Assembly (NCBI RefSeq): GCF_036370855.1 | Contig: NW_026991398.1 | Location: 2,480,001-2,544,000, forward strand | DNA: 64,000 nucleotides | From: Dromaius novaehollandiae | Taxonomy: Eukaryota; Chordata; Aves; Casuariiformes; Dromaiidae | Direction: 5' to 3' | Shown: positions 53,542 through 64,000 of the stretch, piece by piece | Layout: the number at the start of each line of letters is the position of its first letter | Numbering within the stretch: the stretch's first letter is position 1 | Program-made: the position numbers and the translations under genes | The notes under the pieces: model-generated | Databases searched by the model: none | Seen by the model: only the letters and a program-made list of their open reading frames with translations | Told to the model about the DNA's origin: nothing

Positions 53542-55561
53542 GTTGCCCATCTCTCCTCACAAGCAATTCCCAGTTTACCTCAGACAGCTCTTGTGCTTTG
53601 GGAGTTCTGCCTGTGATAGCCATGTTTGTACACAAATGTTTGAATTCATCCCACTTCTCCAGGAGCAGAAAACCTGTGCGTCTGACCCAGAGGCCTTCTG
53701 TAAATCTGTAAATCATGGTGTCAGAGCTGGCCTCCCAAGTAGTATCTCTGCAATAAAAGGGGATCTCCTTAGTCCTGTGCCTGAATAATGGGTTCTTCTT
53801 CCCAAGTTGGAGCCATGAATGTGCCCAGGGAATTGCACCCCAAAAGGCCCTGTTGCTGTGCTTGGGCTTTCCTTTGGGAAAGGGGGGAAGCACTCATAGA
53901 GTGATGTTTGAGGGAATAAGGGCTGGATTCAGCTGTCACTTGTGGGTGCCCAGTGCCCCTGCGGAGGGTGAGTGGTCAAGAGGTCTCCGCTGGGGACTGT
54001 CCCACCTATTAGAGGGCTGGTGACAGATGCCCATCCCTCTGGAAGGGAATATGGAGCCAGCTGGAGAGCACAGGGGATCTCCAGGGGCAGCATGTGCCTG
54101 GGATGGGCAGTGAGTGGAGACTCCCCAAACCAAGTGGAGTCACACAAAGTAAAGGGCCAAACCAGGGAAGGCACCAAATCAGGGCTCACGCGGAGTCACC
54201 CTGGGGCCGTACAGCCTGCTTGCCCTGCAGAGCAGCACTGCCAGCCCAGGGCCCTGCAGGAAGCCCAGGACAGGGGTGCAGGAATGGCTGATCAGGCCAG
54301 CACGGACACACTGACCCGAAGAAAGGCCCTCTGGGGAGCAGGGACATCTCCAGAGAAGAGCAAAGGAGCAATTGTGTGCTTGTGGGGAGGAATAAAGGAA
54401 AATCTGTTTCCGTGTGTGTCAGCTCCGGGCAGGCTGCCCTGTCACTGGAGCTGCCTGAGGAGCCCCGGGGCCAGGACTCTTGTGCTGCCCTGGGGAGAGG
54501 GGCTGCCCAGAGGGGCTGCAGGCAGCCAGGGTTAAGGATCTCTGGTCATGAGAGCAGTGGAGACATGGAGTGCCTGGCCTCCATTTCCTTGTGCCATTGC
54601 TGGTCCCCAGGTGTGGGGCTGATGGGGAGGCTGACACCCCTCTGTGCCCCCCAGCAGCTGCTGTGGCCTGCAGAGGGGCTGGGGCAGTGGGGTGAGTGCC
54701 CAGAGCTCTGCAGCCCCCTGCCACAGGCACTGCTGTGGGGCCACCCCAGCCTGGTCTGCTGTGCTGGGTGGGCTGGGGAGAGGGCAGGGGAGGTGGGAGA
54801 GCTGGGGAGGGTCTGGGCTGGTCTGGAAAGGGCCCAGAGAGGAAAAATGCCAGCAGGCAGCTCCTGCGTGTGAAGGGCAGTGTGGGAGCACGCAGCCGTG
54901 TGCTTGCAGGGCAAATGCAGGTCTGCTGGGAAAGGCAGCAGGACATGGTGGGTGCAGGAGAGGAGAGCCCAGGTTGTTCCCTGTGTTGCTTGGACACAGT
55001 GGGGAAGCTGCTGCAGGGCCATCGTCCCAGAGCAGCCCCTCACATCAGCCCTTTCCAGCACTGGCTGCTCACCCAGCTGTGGGGTGGTCCCTGGCCAGCT
55101 CCATCCTCCTGCAGGTCTCTGTATCCCAGTGGTGGCGAAAAGACCAGCCTTGCATGGCTTCTCTTCTGCACCAGACACCAGCGGATCCTGGAGCATACCA
55201 CTGGCTGGGCAGTGGGTGGGGGATCATTTAGGAGTCATTTAATGACAGCAGTTGCCATGTCCAAGGCATCTGGTTGCAGCTCCAGCCAGGCTCTGGCTTT
55301 CCTCACTCCATCCCTTCGTGCACGGACAAGGTCTTGATGCTCCCCTGGGCAGCCCGTCCCCCTTCCACCCTCTGTGCACTTCCACCCCAGCACCTTGAGC
55401 ACCGGTGCTGCTGCCAGGGCAGAGGTGGAGGATCTCCCGGAGCGGCTCCTCAGGGAGCTCCCCAGGGAAACGCTGTGCCCAGCCCCAGCCTCAGCCCCAG
55501 CCCCAGCGTGGCAGAGGGGAGCTGCCCTCTCCCGACCCACCCTCACGGTGCCAGCCCCAGG
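53542..55561 (+). repeat. Downstream duplication block D, copy C
   Basis: Reverse-complement match to 9991-12227 and direct match to 61917-63700. It stops abruptly at about 55561, where spacer S3 starts. GC-rich, with no gene seen; the CAGCCC hexamer run at about 55480-55505 mirrors the one in copy A. Confidence 0.85.
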
Positions 55562-57465
55562 TGTTGGCTACATGTCCAGACTTCACTAGGAGACACTCTG
55601 GATTGATCTCAGCTAGAGAATGTTGCTTTCCCTTATTCTGAAAGTGGGAAAATAATAATCCGAATAAATAAATAATCCGGAAAAAACCACCACCCTTTCA
55701 AAGCAGAAATGCTTGTATACTATTGCAGTCTCCATCTTTCAGCTACACTCCCGAAACATCTTCCATTAACCATACAAGATTTGAAGAAAATTACAGGAAA
55801 AAATGTGGTTCATCAGGGCTTTTGCATTTTAATGATCCCCATGGTGGATTTGGTGCTGAGTCCATGAACCACAGCTCCTCGCAGGATTTTGCAGAAAATG
55901 TTCCAGAAGTCAAAGAAGCAAAGCCCAAAGTTTCTTTGAGTGTTAGTGGGTCCCATTGAGAGCCATGAGCAACAAAGACTCCCCAGGGGCTGGTCTGAGC
56001 AGAGAATTGTGATCACTGACTACAAGCAGGCAAAGGAAATGTGCTGGTGTTTCTAATGCCAAGTCAACCTTCATGTGTTTGATCAAGCAAAATGGGCAAG
56101 GATGGACACCCAGCCCCTGGGAAGGCAGATCCTTTTCTCCCACGTTTCCCAGGGCTCTTCCTGGGGGCAGGCTGCAGGGGTGTGTTTGCAATGCTGAGAG
56201 GAGGACAAGGACACGACATCTCTTGGGGTCCCCTGGGGGACAAGCGGCCCTCAGGCTTGCCTGTGCCCTTGACTGTCTCCACCACAGGCTGTCCTACGCT
56301 GTCCCATGCCTGCTGCTGTGTCCCTGCACACTGTAAACCTGCTTCCCACCTTGCTCTCTCTCACTCTGGGATCTCCCTCCCTTTACTGGTGTCTCTCCAT
56401 CCTCACTGGCTGTTCCTTGAAACACAGAGCCAGGGGCTGATCACAGACTCCCTCTGGGTGATCTCTGGCAGCACAGCACTACTCTTTGAGTGACGTTTAT
56501 TCACGTTAATGTCCAGCCTGAACCTCCCAAGTTGCAGTTTGTGGCTGTTTCCCCTTCTCATGCTGTTTCCCACTACCAAGAGAAGCTCCTGGGAGCCCCA
56601 CCCTGGGACACACTACTGCAGCTGTGGCCACCCCAGGGCTGAGTCCAGAGGGATAATGGCTGCCCTGGTCTGCTGGCCAAGCTCTTCCTAGTGCAGCCCA
56701 TGGACCTGTGGCCTTATTTGCAATGAGTGTGCCCCACTGGCTTGTGTGGGATTTCTCACGATGGCCAGGCCCATCTCCTCAGGGTCACTCCTCTGCTGGT
56801 AAGGGCCCATGCTGCTCTGATGCATGGAGTTATCCTTCCCCAGGTGCAGGACTTGCCCCTTCTCCTTGGAAAACTTCCTGAGGCTTCTGTTGGACAAACC
56901 CTCAAGTTTCTGAAGGTCCCCCACACTGAAGCTCTCTTGTGTCAGCTGTTAATGTGTGTGTGTGCAGATGGCTCCCCTGACTTGTGGTGACTCCAGCAGG
57001 ATAAGAGCGTGAGGAACTGCAGGACACTACACATAATAAAAGGAGGTATTAGTTTAATGGAGCTGCTGGCACTGGTAGGAATTACTGTGCTGACAGTAAA
57101 GCACAGTAAAAGCCAGATGAATGCCCAGAAAAGCCCAATGAATGCACAAAGCAAACAAAATGAGGACCAGTGGGCACAGGGTAAGCAGGGGTGGGCTGTT
57201 TGTGTGGACGAGCATGAGGATGATAAAAGGGAAGAACTTGAAAGGGGGAAAAGGAGGGGGGGAAAGCAGGGGGTGAAATAAAGGAGATGATCAGGGCTGT
57301 TTGGGGGTACCTGTGAAACAGTCCTACACCTGAGCAACACTGACTGGAAGAGGACAGGACTGCTGCAGTTGTTCTGACCATACTTACGTCTGACTTACTT
57401 CTGTGGTCACAGAGGACCTAAGTGCTTTCCCTACCATCAACAAGGGAAGACCTGGTGTGGAAAGA
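55562..57465. repeat. Spacer duplication block S, copy S3 (second half only)
   Basis: Starts inside the S sequence (equivalent to about 18020 in S2) and is collinear with it to the CR1 boundary. It also preserves the S1 sequence across the ERV1 insertion point (about 56562). A purine-rich stretch lies at 57236-57275. No gene is seen. Confidence 0.75.
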
Positions 57466-57770
57466 AATGCAAGATGATTCAGGCTGGAAAGGACCTCAGG
57501 CGGTCTCTAACCCAGCTTCCTGCTCACAGCAGGGTCAGCTCTCAGGTCGGACCAGGTTGCTCAAGGCTTTATTTATTTAGGCCTTGAAAACCTCCAAGGA
57601 TGGAGATGCTTTTTGGCCCGGAGGGCACAGCCTCTCTGGGCAACCTGCCCCAGTGCTTCACCATCTCAATAGCTAAATTTTTTTTCCTTATCCCCATCCC
57701 GTACCTCTTTTGTTGCAACCAATGCCCGTTGGCTCTCACTTCCCGTCATTCACAATGGTGAAGAGTACTG
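57466..57770 (-). mobile_element. CR1 3'-end fragment
   Basis: Starts with 'gattcaggctggaaaggacctcagg' and runs through the reversed CR1 3' region. It corresponds to the start of the 19385 CR1 but is cut off after about 300 bp. Confidence 0.85.
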
Positions 57771-57985
57771 TGTTGTAACGCAGCAGGTATTGTATGCTGT
57801 GAGAAGGGTCCACTCTGGACAAGCAGCTGTTCATAATTAAACTTTGACCTTAAAACCTTTCAGGCCCAAGAGGAAACCTCCCACCACTAGGAGCGGCTGG
57901 CTCTGGGGAGGCCAAATCTGGTGCTAACCCACATGCAGAAAAGGAATTCAAAACTGCAAGAATTGCAGTGGCAATAGCCAGAGAT

Positions 57986-58345
57986 GACAGAATCACTGAA
58001 TCATTCAGGCTGGAAGGGACCTTGGGAGGTCTCTAGCCCAATCTCCTGCTCACATCAGGATCAACACTGAATTCACACCAAGTTCCTGAGGGCCTTGTCC
58101 AGCTGCATCCTGTAAGCCTCCAGGAACAGAAAGTCCATGACCTCGCTGGACCCTTCTTCAAATGCTTCATCACCTTCTTTCATTTTCTCCCTTACATCTA
58201 AATTTTAACCTCACTTGTGTCAGCTTATAGCCATTGCCTCTCATTCTTCTGCCATGAGTCGCTGCAAAAACCTGGTTCTTTATTGGTGGTAACCTTGAGT
58301 TGAGAAGCTGCTATGAGTCCCCAGCAAAGCCTTTCCTTTTCCAGC
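57986..58345 (-). mobile_element. Second CR1 3'-end fragment
   Basis: Begins 'atcattcaggctggaagggacc', a fresh reversed CR1 end. It is separated from the first fragment by about 215 bp of unrecognised sequence, so it is probably an independent insertion. It ends where upstream block U of copy D begins. Confidence 0.82.
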
Positions 58346-60980
58346 TGAACAAGAGATGGGAATAGGGCCTTCCAGAGTGGGACATTTCCACCTCTCATAG
58401 TCAGTCATTCTCTGATAAAACAAGTTGCAATGTTGGAATCTGTCTTTCTCCACTCTTTAGCAAAGGACAATAGGTGATTATTTTAGTCTACCTGAGTGAA
58501 CATTTCCCAGGAGGAGGGAGCACAAGGGACAGAGAAATTCAGGCCTTCAGCTGGGCCCCTGCTCCTGAGCGAGGCCAGGCTCCTGGGATGGAGGGAGCTC
58601 ATGGCAACCAGAGGAGCAGCTCCTCTGCGCAGAGCAGCAGGGCTGCGGGCACTGCCTGCTGCTGCTGACATGAGCTGAGAGAAGGCAGAAAGAAGTGCAA
58701 GGCAGTGTGGAGTGGGAGGACAGAGGAGAGCTGCTTGTGGGAGAAATCTCCACAGCCCTTGACACGGTAAGCCTCTCGCTGCAGGGCAATGGTACTGAGG
58801 CTCCTGCAGGGATCTTCTAAACCCATTCTCATATGAATGATCAGTTTTTAAGGATCGCTATCCCAGCTTCTCCAGTATGGGGGAGGTGATGCTTTAGAGC
58901 AGGGCTTCCCTGTCACACCGTCACAGGCACAGGGCATGCTGCTGCCTTCTGCCAGGGACGGTGCAGGGCTGTGAAGCTGGGACATGCACCAAGATCTGCC
59001 CAGGGCTGTGATTCAGAGCAGTGTCCCTGCACCACAGGGGAAGGTGGAATAAAAAAGGCTACTTGAAAGGGAAGGAGTTTCCCTTCCAGGGCTTTCAGTT
59101 TCTTAATTTGGCAGGGAGAAAAAGGGAAAGAGTTTGCTGGTTTGGCAAGGGACTGGGACTCGCTAACCTTCACTCTCAGAGATCAGTAGGTCTGTGAGAA
59201 AGGTCAGCAAACCCCTTCAACCCCACCTCAGCCTACAGACAGCACCAGCAGCACCTTTATGGTCTCATCAGGGTTTATGTGACCTGCTGCTTAGGACCTG
59301 CATGCAGAGATGCCCCTGGCAAGTGCCCTGTCCTGAGTAGTTTCTGTAGGGCAGAACTGTGCACATGGAGGGTGGGACGGGGTCTGTGAGCACCGACAGG
59401 GAAAAGATGTTGGGATCGAGAAAGCTCCAGGCAGCAGGGACAGTGCCAGGCAGCAGAGATGGGCAGGGAATGAGAGGGAACAGTGAACACAATCGTCATG
59501 GGAGGGTGGATTTGGGCAAGTCATGGTCAATCCCTCCGATGCAGACACCTTCCTCTGAGCACTCCCCCATGTCTTCTCTCCCACCCAGCAGAGCCTCTGC
59601 CCTGACAGTCGTGACGTCCAGGGCATGAGCTGCCTCCTCTGCAGCCAGACCTCTGGCAGAGGAGAGGGACCTCTCAGCTGCCATGGGCCTGTTTTGTGCT
59701 GCCCGACAAAGGGGCTGAGAGCGACTGCTCTGCAAATGTCGCTGTCTGTGAGGTGGCATGCCCAGCTGGGGAAGGTGAAGGCTTTCCCGAGTGCCTTTCT
59801 GTCTCTTTCTCTCCTTGCCTCCTTCAGCACCAGGATCGTGATGTTGCTCCTTTTGTCCCTCCTGTCCATGCTGCTCCTGTTCTTCTCTCGATCTCCCTGG
59901 GGTTGAGGGTTTCAGATGAAGTTCACACACTGACATTGCGAGTTGTGCAGCAGAGGAGTCTGCATGGAAATGAGGTTGCCCCAGCCCCCTTCAAACTTGT
60001 GCAGATAAAGGAAATGCAGTCTGTGGGGTTCGGAAATGAGCTGACTCTCCCTTAAGCAGAGCCCATCTTCAGTCCTAACGGTCCTTTGACTGTTTCCCTG
60101 TTGGGTCCGACCGGGCTGTGAGCTGCCCTCCAGAAAGGCACTGCTGTCTCATAGCATCTCTGTGATCTCATAGCATCTCTATGAAGCAGCAGAGATGCTG
60201 AGAGCATGGAGATGGTGGTGGGAGGCTGTCAATGGGCATCTGAAAAGAGCCCTGTGTGTCCTTGGCTAGAAGAGGAGTGTGGAGACCTCCCTCAGGTGCC
60301 CAGAGAAAGGCAGAGAAGGTTGGAGATCTGCACTTTGAAAGTGGACTTGTCTGCTCTCAGCAGGGGCTAGTTTCTTTTGGGGGGAACAGCATGCTCCAGC
60401 TCAAAGAGGTGCAAGCACAGGACAGGTAGGAATGAGACTACTAGACAGTCGAGATGTCCCCACTCCAAGTGACAGTGCATGCTTTCCTCTCAGGACTCAC
60501 AGTAGAAATGCCAAGGATTTCTACTTTTAAAGAGCACTCCCCAGGGCAGACGAGGGCCTCTCAAAGAAAATAAACAATATTAAAAAAATCCCTGAAACTC
60601 ACTTCTGCAACCCTTGTCCTTTAGAATTGGGAGAGAAGATGCTGAAAAGCCCTTCCACAAGATGAATGAATTTCATTTGACAGAAATTGTGAATGTCAGA
60701 GCTAGTCACCCCCATTCCCATGTATCCCCTGCTGTACAGCAGGACAGACTCCTATGGAACCTACGGGCAGAGGTCCCTGCTCCTCATGACTCCCTCTGCC
60801 CTCACAAACCAGAGCTCAATCAAGGGAACTGGACAAAGGGCCTCCCAATAAACAGAGAAGCAATGTGGGATTTTTAATAAGAAATGAAAATGTTTACTTA
60901 TTTATTTTCCTTTAAAAGTCTCTCCTAACTTGTCAATGTCTTTTCCTCCTTGGACAGTCCCCCATGGCCAGGGGGAGCAA
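58346..60980 (+). repeat. Upstream duplication block U, copy D
   Basis: Collinear with 22990-25890 and with the reverse complement of 13164-15480. It lacks element X, which precedes block U in copies A and B. A splice acceptor AG lies at 60956-60957, 23 bases before the OR ATG. No gene is seen. Confidence 0.8.
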
Positions 60981-61916
60981 ATGTTGAACAGCAGCTCCTT
61001 CAACGAGTTCCTCCTCCTGCCATTTGTGGACACACAGGAGCTGCAGCTCTTGCACTTCTCGCTCTTCCTGGGCATCTACCTGGCTGCCCTCCTGGGCAAC
61101 GGCCTCATCATCACAGCCGTAGCCTGCGACCACCACCTCCACACCCCCATGTACTTCTTCCTCCTCAACCTCTCCCTCCTCGACCTTGCCTCCATCTCTG
61201 CCACGGTCCCCAAATCCATGGCCAATTCCCTGTGGGACACCAGGGCCATTTCCTACTCAGGATGTGCTGCCCAAGTCTTTTTCTTTGTCTTCTTTATGTC
61301 AGCAGAGTATTCTCTCCTCACTGTCATGGCCTATGATCGCTACATTGCCATCTGCAGACCCCTGCACTATGGGACTATCATGGGCAGCAGAGCTTGTGTC
61401 AAAATGGCAGCAGCTGCCTGGAGCACTGTTTTTCTCTATGCTGTGCTGCACACTGCTAACACATTTTCAATACCACTCTGCCAAGGCAACACAGTGGACC
61501 AGTTCTTCTGTGAAATCTCACAGATCCTCAAGCTCTCCTGCTCAGACTCCTACCTCAGGGAAGTTGGGGTTATTGTGGTTAGTATCTGTTTAGGCTTTGG
61601 GTGTTTCCTTTTCATTGTGGTGTCCTACGTGCAGATCTTCACTGCTGTGCTGAGGATCCCCTCTGAGCAGGGCCGGCACAAAGCCTTCTCCATGTGCCTC
61701 CCGCACCTGGCCGTGGTCTCCCTGTTTGTCAGCACTGGCATGTTTGCCTACCTGAAGCCCCCCTCCCTTTCCTCCCCAGCTGTGGATCTGGTGGTGGCTG
61801 TTCTGTACTCGGTGGTGCCTCCAGCAGTGAACCCCCTCATCTACAGCATGAGGAACAAGGAGCTCAAGGACGCAGTGAATAAACTGATCCAGCTGGTGCT
61901 ATTTCAGCAGCAATAA
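60981..61916 (+). CDS. Olfactory receptor, OR14-like (copy D), intact
   Basis: The frame has 311 codons starting MLNSSSFNEF; the longer open reading to 60930 crosses the splice acceptor and is not expected to be translated. All receptor motifs are present, including MAYDRYIAIC with a full DRY, LHTPMYFF, KAFSMCLPHL and PPAVNPLIYSMRN. It has the same family and flanking blocks as copies A and C, and sits in the tandem (plus-strand) arrangement after S3. AATAAA lies downstream at 62128-62133. I see no damage. Confidence 0.95.
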   Translation: MLNSSSFNEFLLLPFVDTQELQLLHFSLFLGIYLAALLGNGLIITAVACDHHLHTPMYFFLLNLSLLDLASISATVPKSMANSLWDTRAISYSGCAAQVFFFVFFMSAEYSLLTVMAYDRYIAICRPLHYGTIMGSRACVKMAAAAWSTVFLYAVLHTANTFSIPLCQGNTVDQFFCEISQILKLSCSDSYLREVGVIVVSICLGFGCFLFIVVSYVQIFTAVLRIPSEQGRHKAFSMCLPHLAVVSLFVSTGMFAYLKPPSLSSPAVDLVVAVLYSVVPPAVNPLIYSMRNKELKDAVNKLIQLVLFQQQ

Positions 61917-64000
61917 GTTGCCCATCGCTTTTCACAAGCAATTCCCAGTTTACCTCAGACAGCTCTTGTGCTTTGGGAGTTCTGTCTGTGATAGTCATGT
62001 TTGTACACAGGCTTCTGAATTCCTCCCACTTCTCCAATAGTCCAAACCCCATGGGTCTGACCCAGAGGCCTGCTGTAAATCTGCCCCCTCATTGTGTCAG
62101 AGCTGGCCTCCCAAGTAGTATCTCTGCAATAAAAGTGGATCTTCTTAGTCCTGTGCCTGAGCGATGGGGTCTTCTTCCCAAGCGGGAGCCAAGAATGAGC
62201 TCAGGGAATTGCACCCCAAAAGGCCCTGTTGCTGTGCCTGTGATTTCCATAGGCTAAGGGGGATGAGCTTTTTTGGGTGACGTGTGCGGGAATGGGGGCT
62301 GGATTCAACTGTCACTTGTGGGTGCCCAGTGCCCCTGGAGAGGGTGAGTGGTCAAGAGGTCTCTGCTGGGGACTGTCCCACGCATTAGAGGGCTGGTGAG
62401 AGATGCCCATCCTTCTGGAAGGGAATATGGAGCCACCTGGATGGAGAGCACAGGGGATCTCCAGGGGCAGCGTGTGCCTGGGATGGGCAGTGAGTGGAGA
62501 CTCCCCAAACCAAGTGGAGTCACACAAAGTAAAGGGCCAAACCAGGGAATGCACCACATCAGGGCTCTGCAGTCTCAGGAGAGGGAGTGGACTGGGTCTA
62601 ATGACACCCCTGAACATCTCCTGAGCAATGTGAAATGCCCTGTGATTGCTCCATCCATCCTCCACAGCCACAGACCCTGGGGAGGGGCTTGTCGTGTGCA
62701 TTGATGCTGGTCCAGCTGGCTCTGCCCTCACCAGCATGGCCAGTCACCCTGCAAACGAGCACCGCCAGCCCGGGACCCTGCGGGCAGTACAGGACAGGGG
62801 TGCAGGAATGGCCAGGACAGCACGGACACACTCAGCTGGGGAAAGGCTCTCTGGGCAGCAGGGACATCTCCAGAGAAGAGCAAAGGAGCAATTGTGTGCT
62901 TGTGAGGAGGAATAAACGAAAACCTGTTTCTGTGTGTGTCAGCTCCGGGCAGGCTGCCCTGTCACTGGAGCTGCCTGAGGAGCCCCGGGGCCAGGACTCT
63001 GGTGCTGCCCTGGGGAGAGGGGCTGCCCAGAGGGGCTGCAGGCAGCCAGGGTTAAGGATCTCTGGTCATGAGAACAGTGGAGACCTGAAGTGCCTGGCCT
63101 CCATTTCCTTGTGCCATTGCTGGCCCCCAGGTGTGGGGCTGATGGGGAGGCTGACACCCCTCTCTGCCCCCCAGCAGCTGCTGTGCCCTGCAGAGGGGCT
63201 GGGGCTGTGGGGTGAGTGCCCAGAGCTCTGCAGCCCCCTGCCACAGGCACTGCTGTGGGGCCACCCCAGGCTGGTCTGCTGTGCTGGGTGAGCTGGGGAG
63301 AGGGCAGGGGAGGTGGGGAGAGCTGGGGAGGGTCTGGTCTGGTCTGGAAAGGGCCCAGAGAGGCAAAATGCCAGCAGGCAGCTCCTGCGTGTGAACAGCA
63401 GTGTGGGAGCACACAGCTGTGTGCTTGCAGGCAAATGTAGGTCTGCTGGGAAAGGCAGCAGGACATGGCGGGTGCAGGAGAGGAGAGCCCAGGTAGATCC
63501 CTGTGTTGCATGGACACAGTGGGGAAGCTGCTGCAGGGCCATCGTCCCAGAGCAGCCCCTCACATCAGCCCTTTCCAGCACTGGCTGCTCACCCAGCTGT
63601 GGGGCGGTCCATGGACAGCTCCATCCTCCTGCAGGTCTCCGTATCCCGATGGAGGGGAAAAGGCCAGCCTTGCATGGGCTCTCCTCTGCACCAGAAACCC
63701 GCAGATCCTGGATCATGGCTGTCGGCTAATACCAACGTGGGGCACAGCCTGGGCTGGGTGGGGGCTGGGCACTTGGACCTCTCAGACTCTGGGGGATCAT
63801 TTAGGAGTCATTTCATAATACCCCAGCCCTTTCCATGTCTGAGGTCTCTGGTGGCCGCTGCAAGCAAGCTCCGACTTTCCTCACTCCATCCCTGCATGCA
63901 TGGACAAGGTCTCGATGCTCCCCCTGGGCAGCCCGTGCCCCTTCCAGCCTCTGAGCACTTCCACCCCAGCACCCTGAGCACTGGTGCTGCTGCCAGGGCA
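61917..64000 (+). repeat. Downstream duplication block D, copy D (runs off the window)
   Basis: Direct match to 53542-55561 and reverse-complement match to 9991-12227. GC-rich, no gene seen. Overlapping long open frames on both strands recur at equivalent places in other copies but differ in frame and ends. Confidence 0.82.

Noticed and set aside
60930-60980. 17-residue extension upstream of OR copy D
   Set aside because: It crosses the pyrimidine tract/CAG acceptor that is conserved in the other copies, so it would be intronic.

Overview
The window looks like bird nuclear DNA. The support is internal: intronless olfactory-receptor (OR) coding exons of the avian OR14-like (gamma-c) type in near-identical copies, degenerate CR1 LINEs on the minus strand, and two endogenous retroviruses (ERVs) with avian alpha-/beta-retrovirus character. 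No species can be named from the sequence alone.

Layout. (1) 1-2409 is a non-coding duplication block (S1). (2) 2410-8358 is a plus-strand ERV (ERV1) with two LTRs and a tRNA-Trp primer site; its gag, pro, pol and env are present but damaged. (3) 9991-28270 is a large imperfect inverted repeat. One arm carries a minus-strand OR14-like gene (12228-13163), the other a plus-strand OR14-like copy (25891-26826). Between the genes lie a second spacer block (S2) and a long CR1. (4) 28946-29295 is an exact 60-bp-period array with six ZNF143/STAF-like sites alternating with YY1-like sites. (5) 29300-45693 is gene-poor, with one broken OR (36268-37207, minus) and one intact OR6-like gene (39604-40557, plus). 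(6) 45694-51796 is a minus-strand ERV (ERV2) with two LTRs, a tRNA-Lys primer site, broken gag and pol, an open dUTPase-protease frame and an uninterrupted 481-codon env. (7) 51797-64000 holds two more plus-strand OR14-like units (genes 52606-53541 and 60981-61916), separated by a third spacer copy (S3) and CR1 pieces.

How the parts relate. The OR14-like genes sit in a repeated unit: spacer S, CR1, upstream block U, OR exon, downstream block D. Part of the cluster is tandem and part inverted. Each OR exon has a pyrimidine-tract/CAG splice acceptor just 5' of its ATG, as expected for ORs with non-coding 5' exons, and three of the four OR14-like copies keep an AATAAA downstream. Both ERVs lie at the edge of a duplicated block and neither has a matching target-site duplication, which points to ERV-associated rearrangement. 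Both keep a betaretrovirus-style layout, with gag, pro and pol in three frames and an in-frame slippery heptamer at each junction. ERV1 nevertheless combines this with an alpharetrovirus-like matrix, LTR and primer site. The most notable items are the intact ERV2 env, the ZNF143/YY1-like array, and the excess of amino-acid change over flank change between two OR14-like duplicates.
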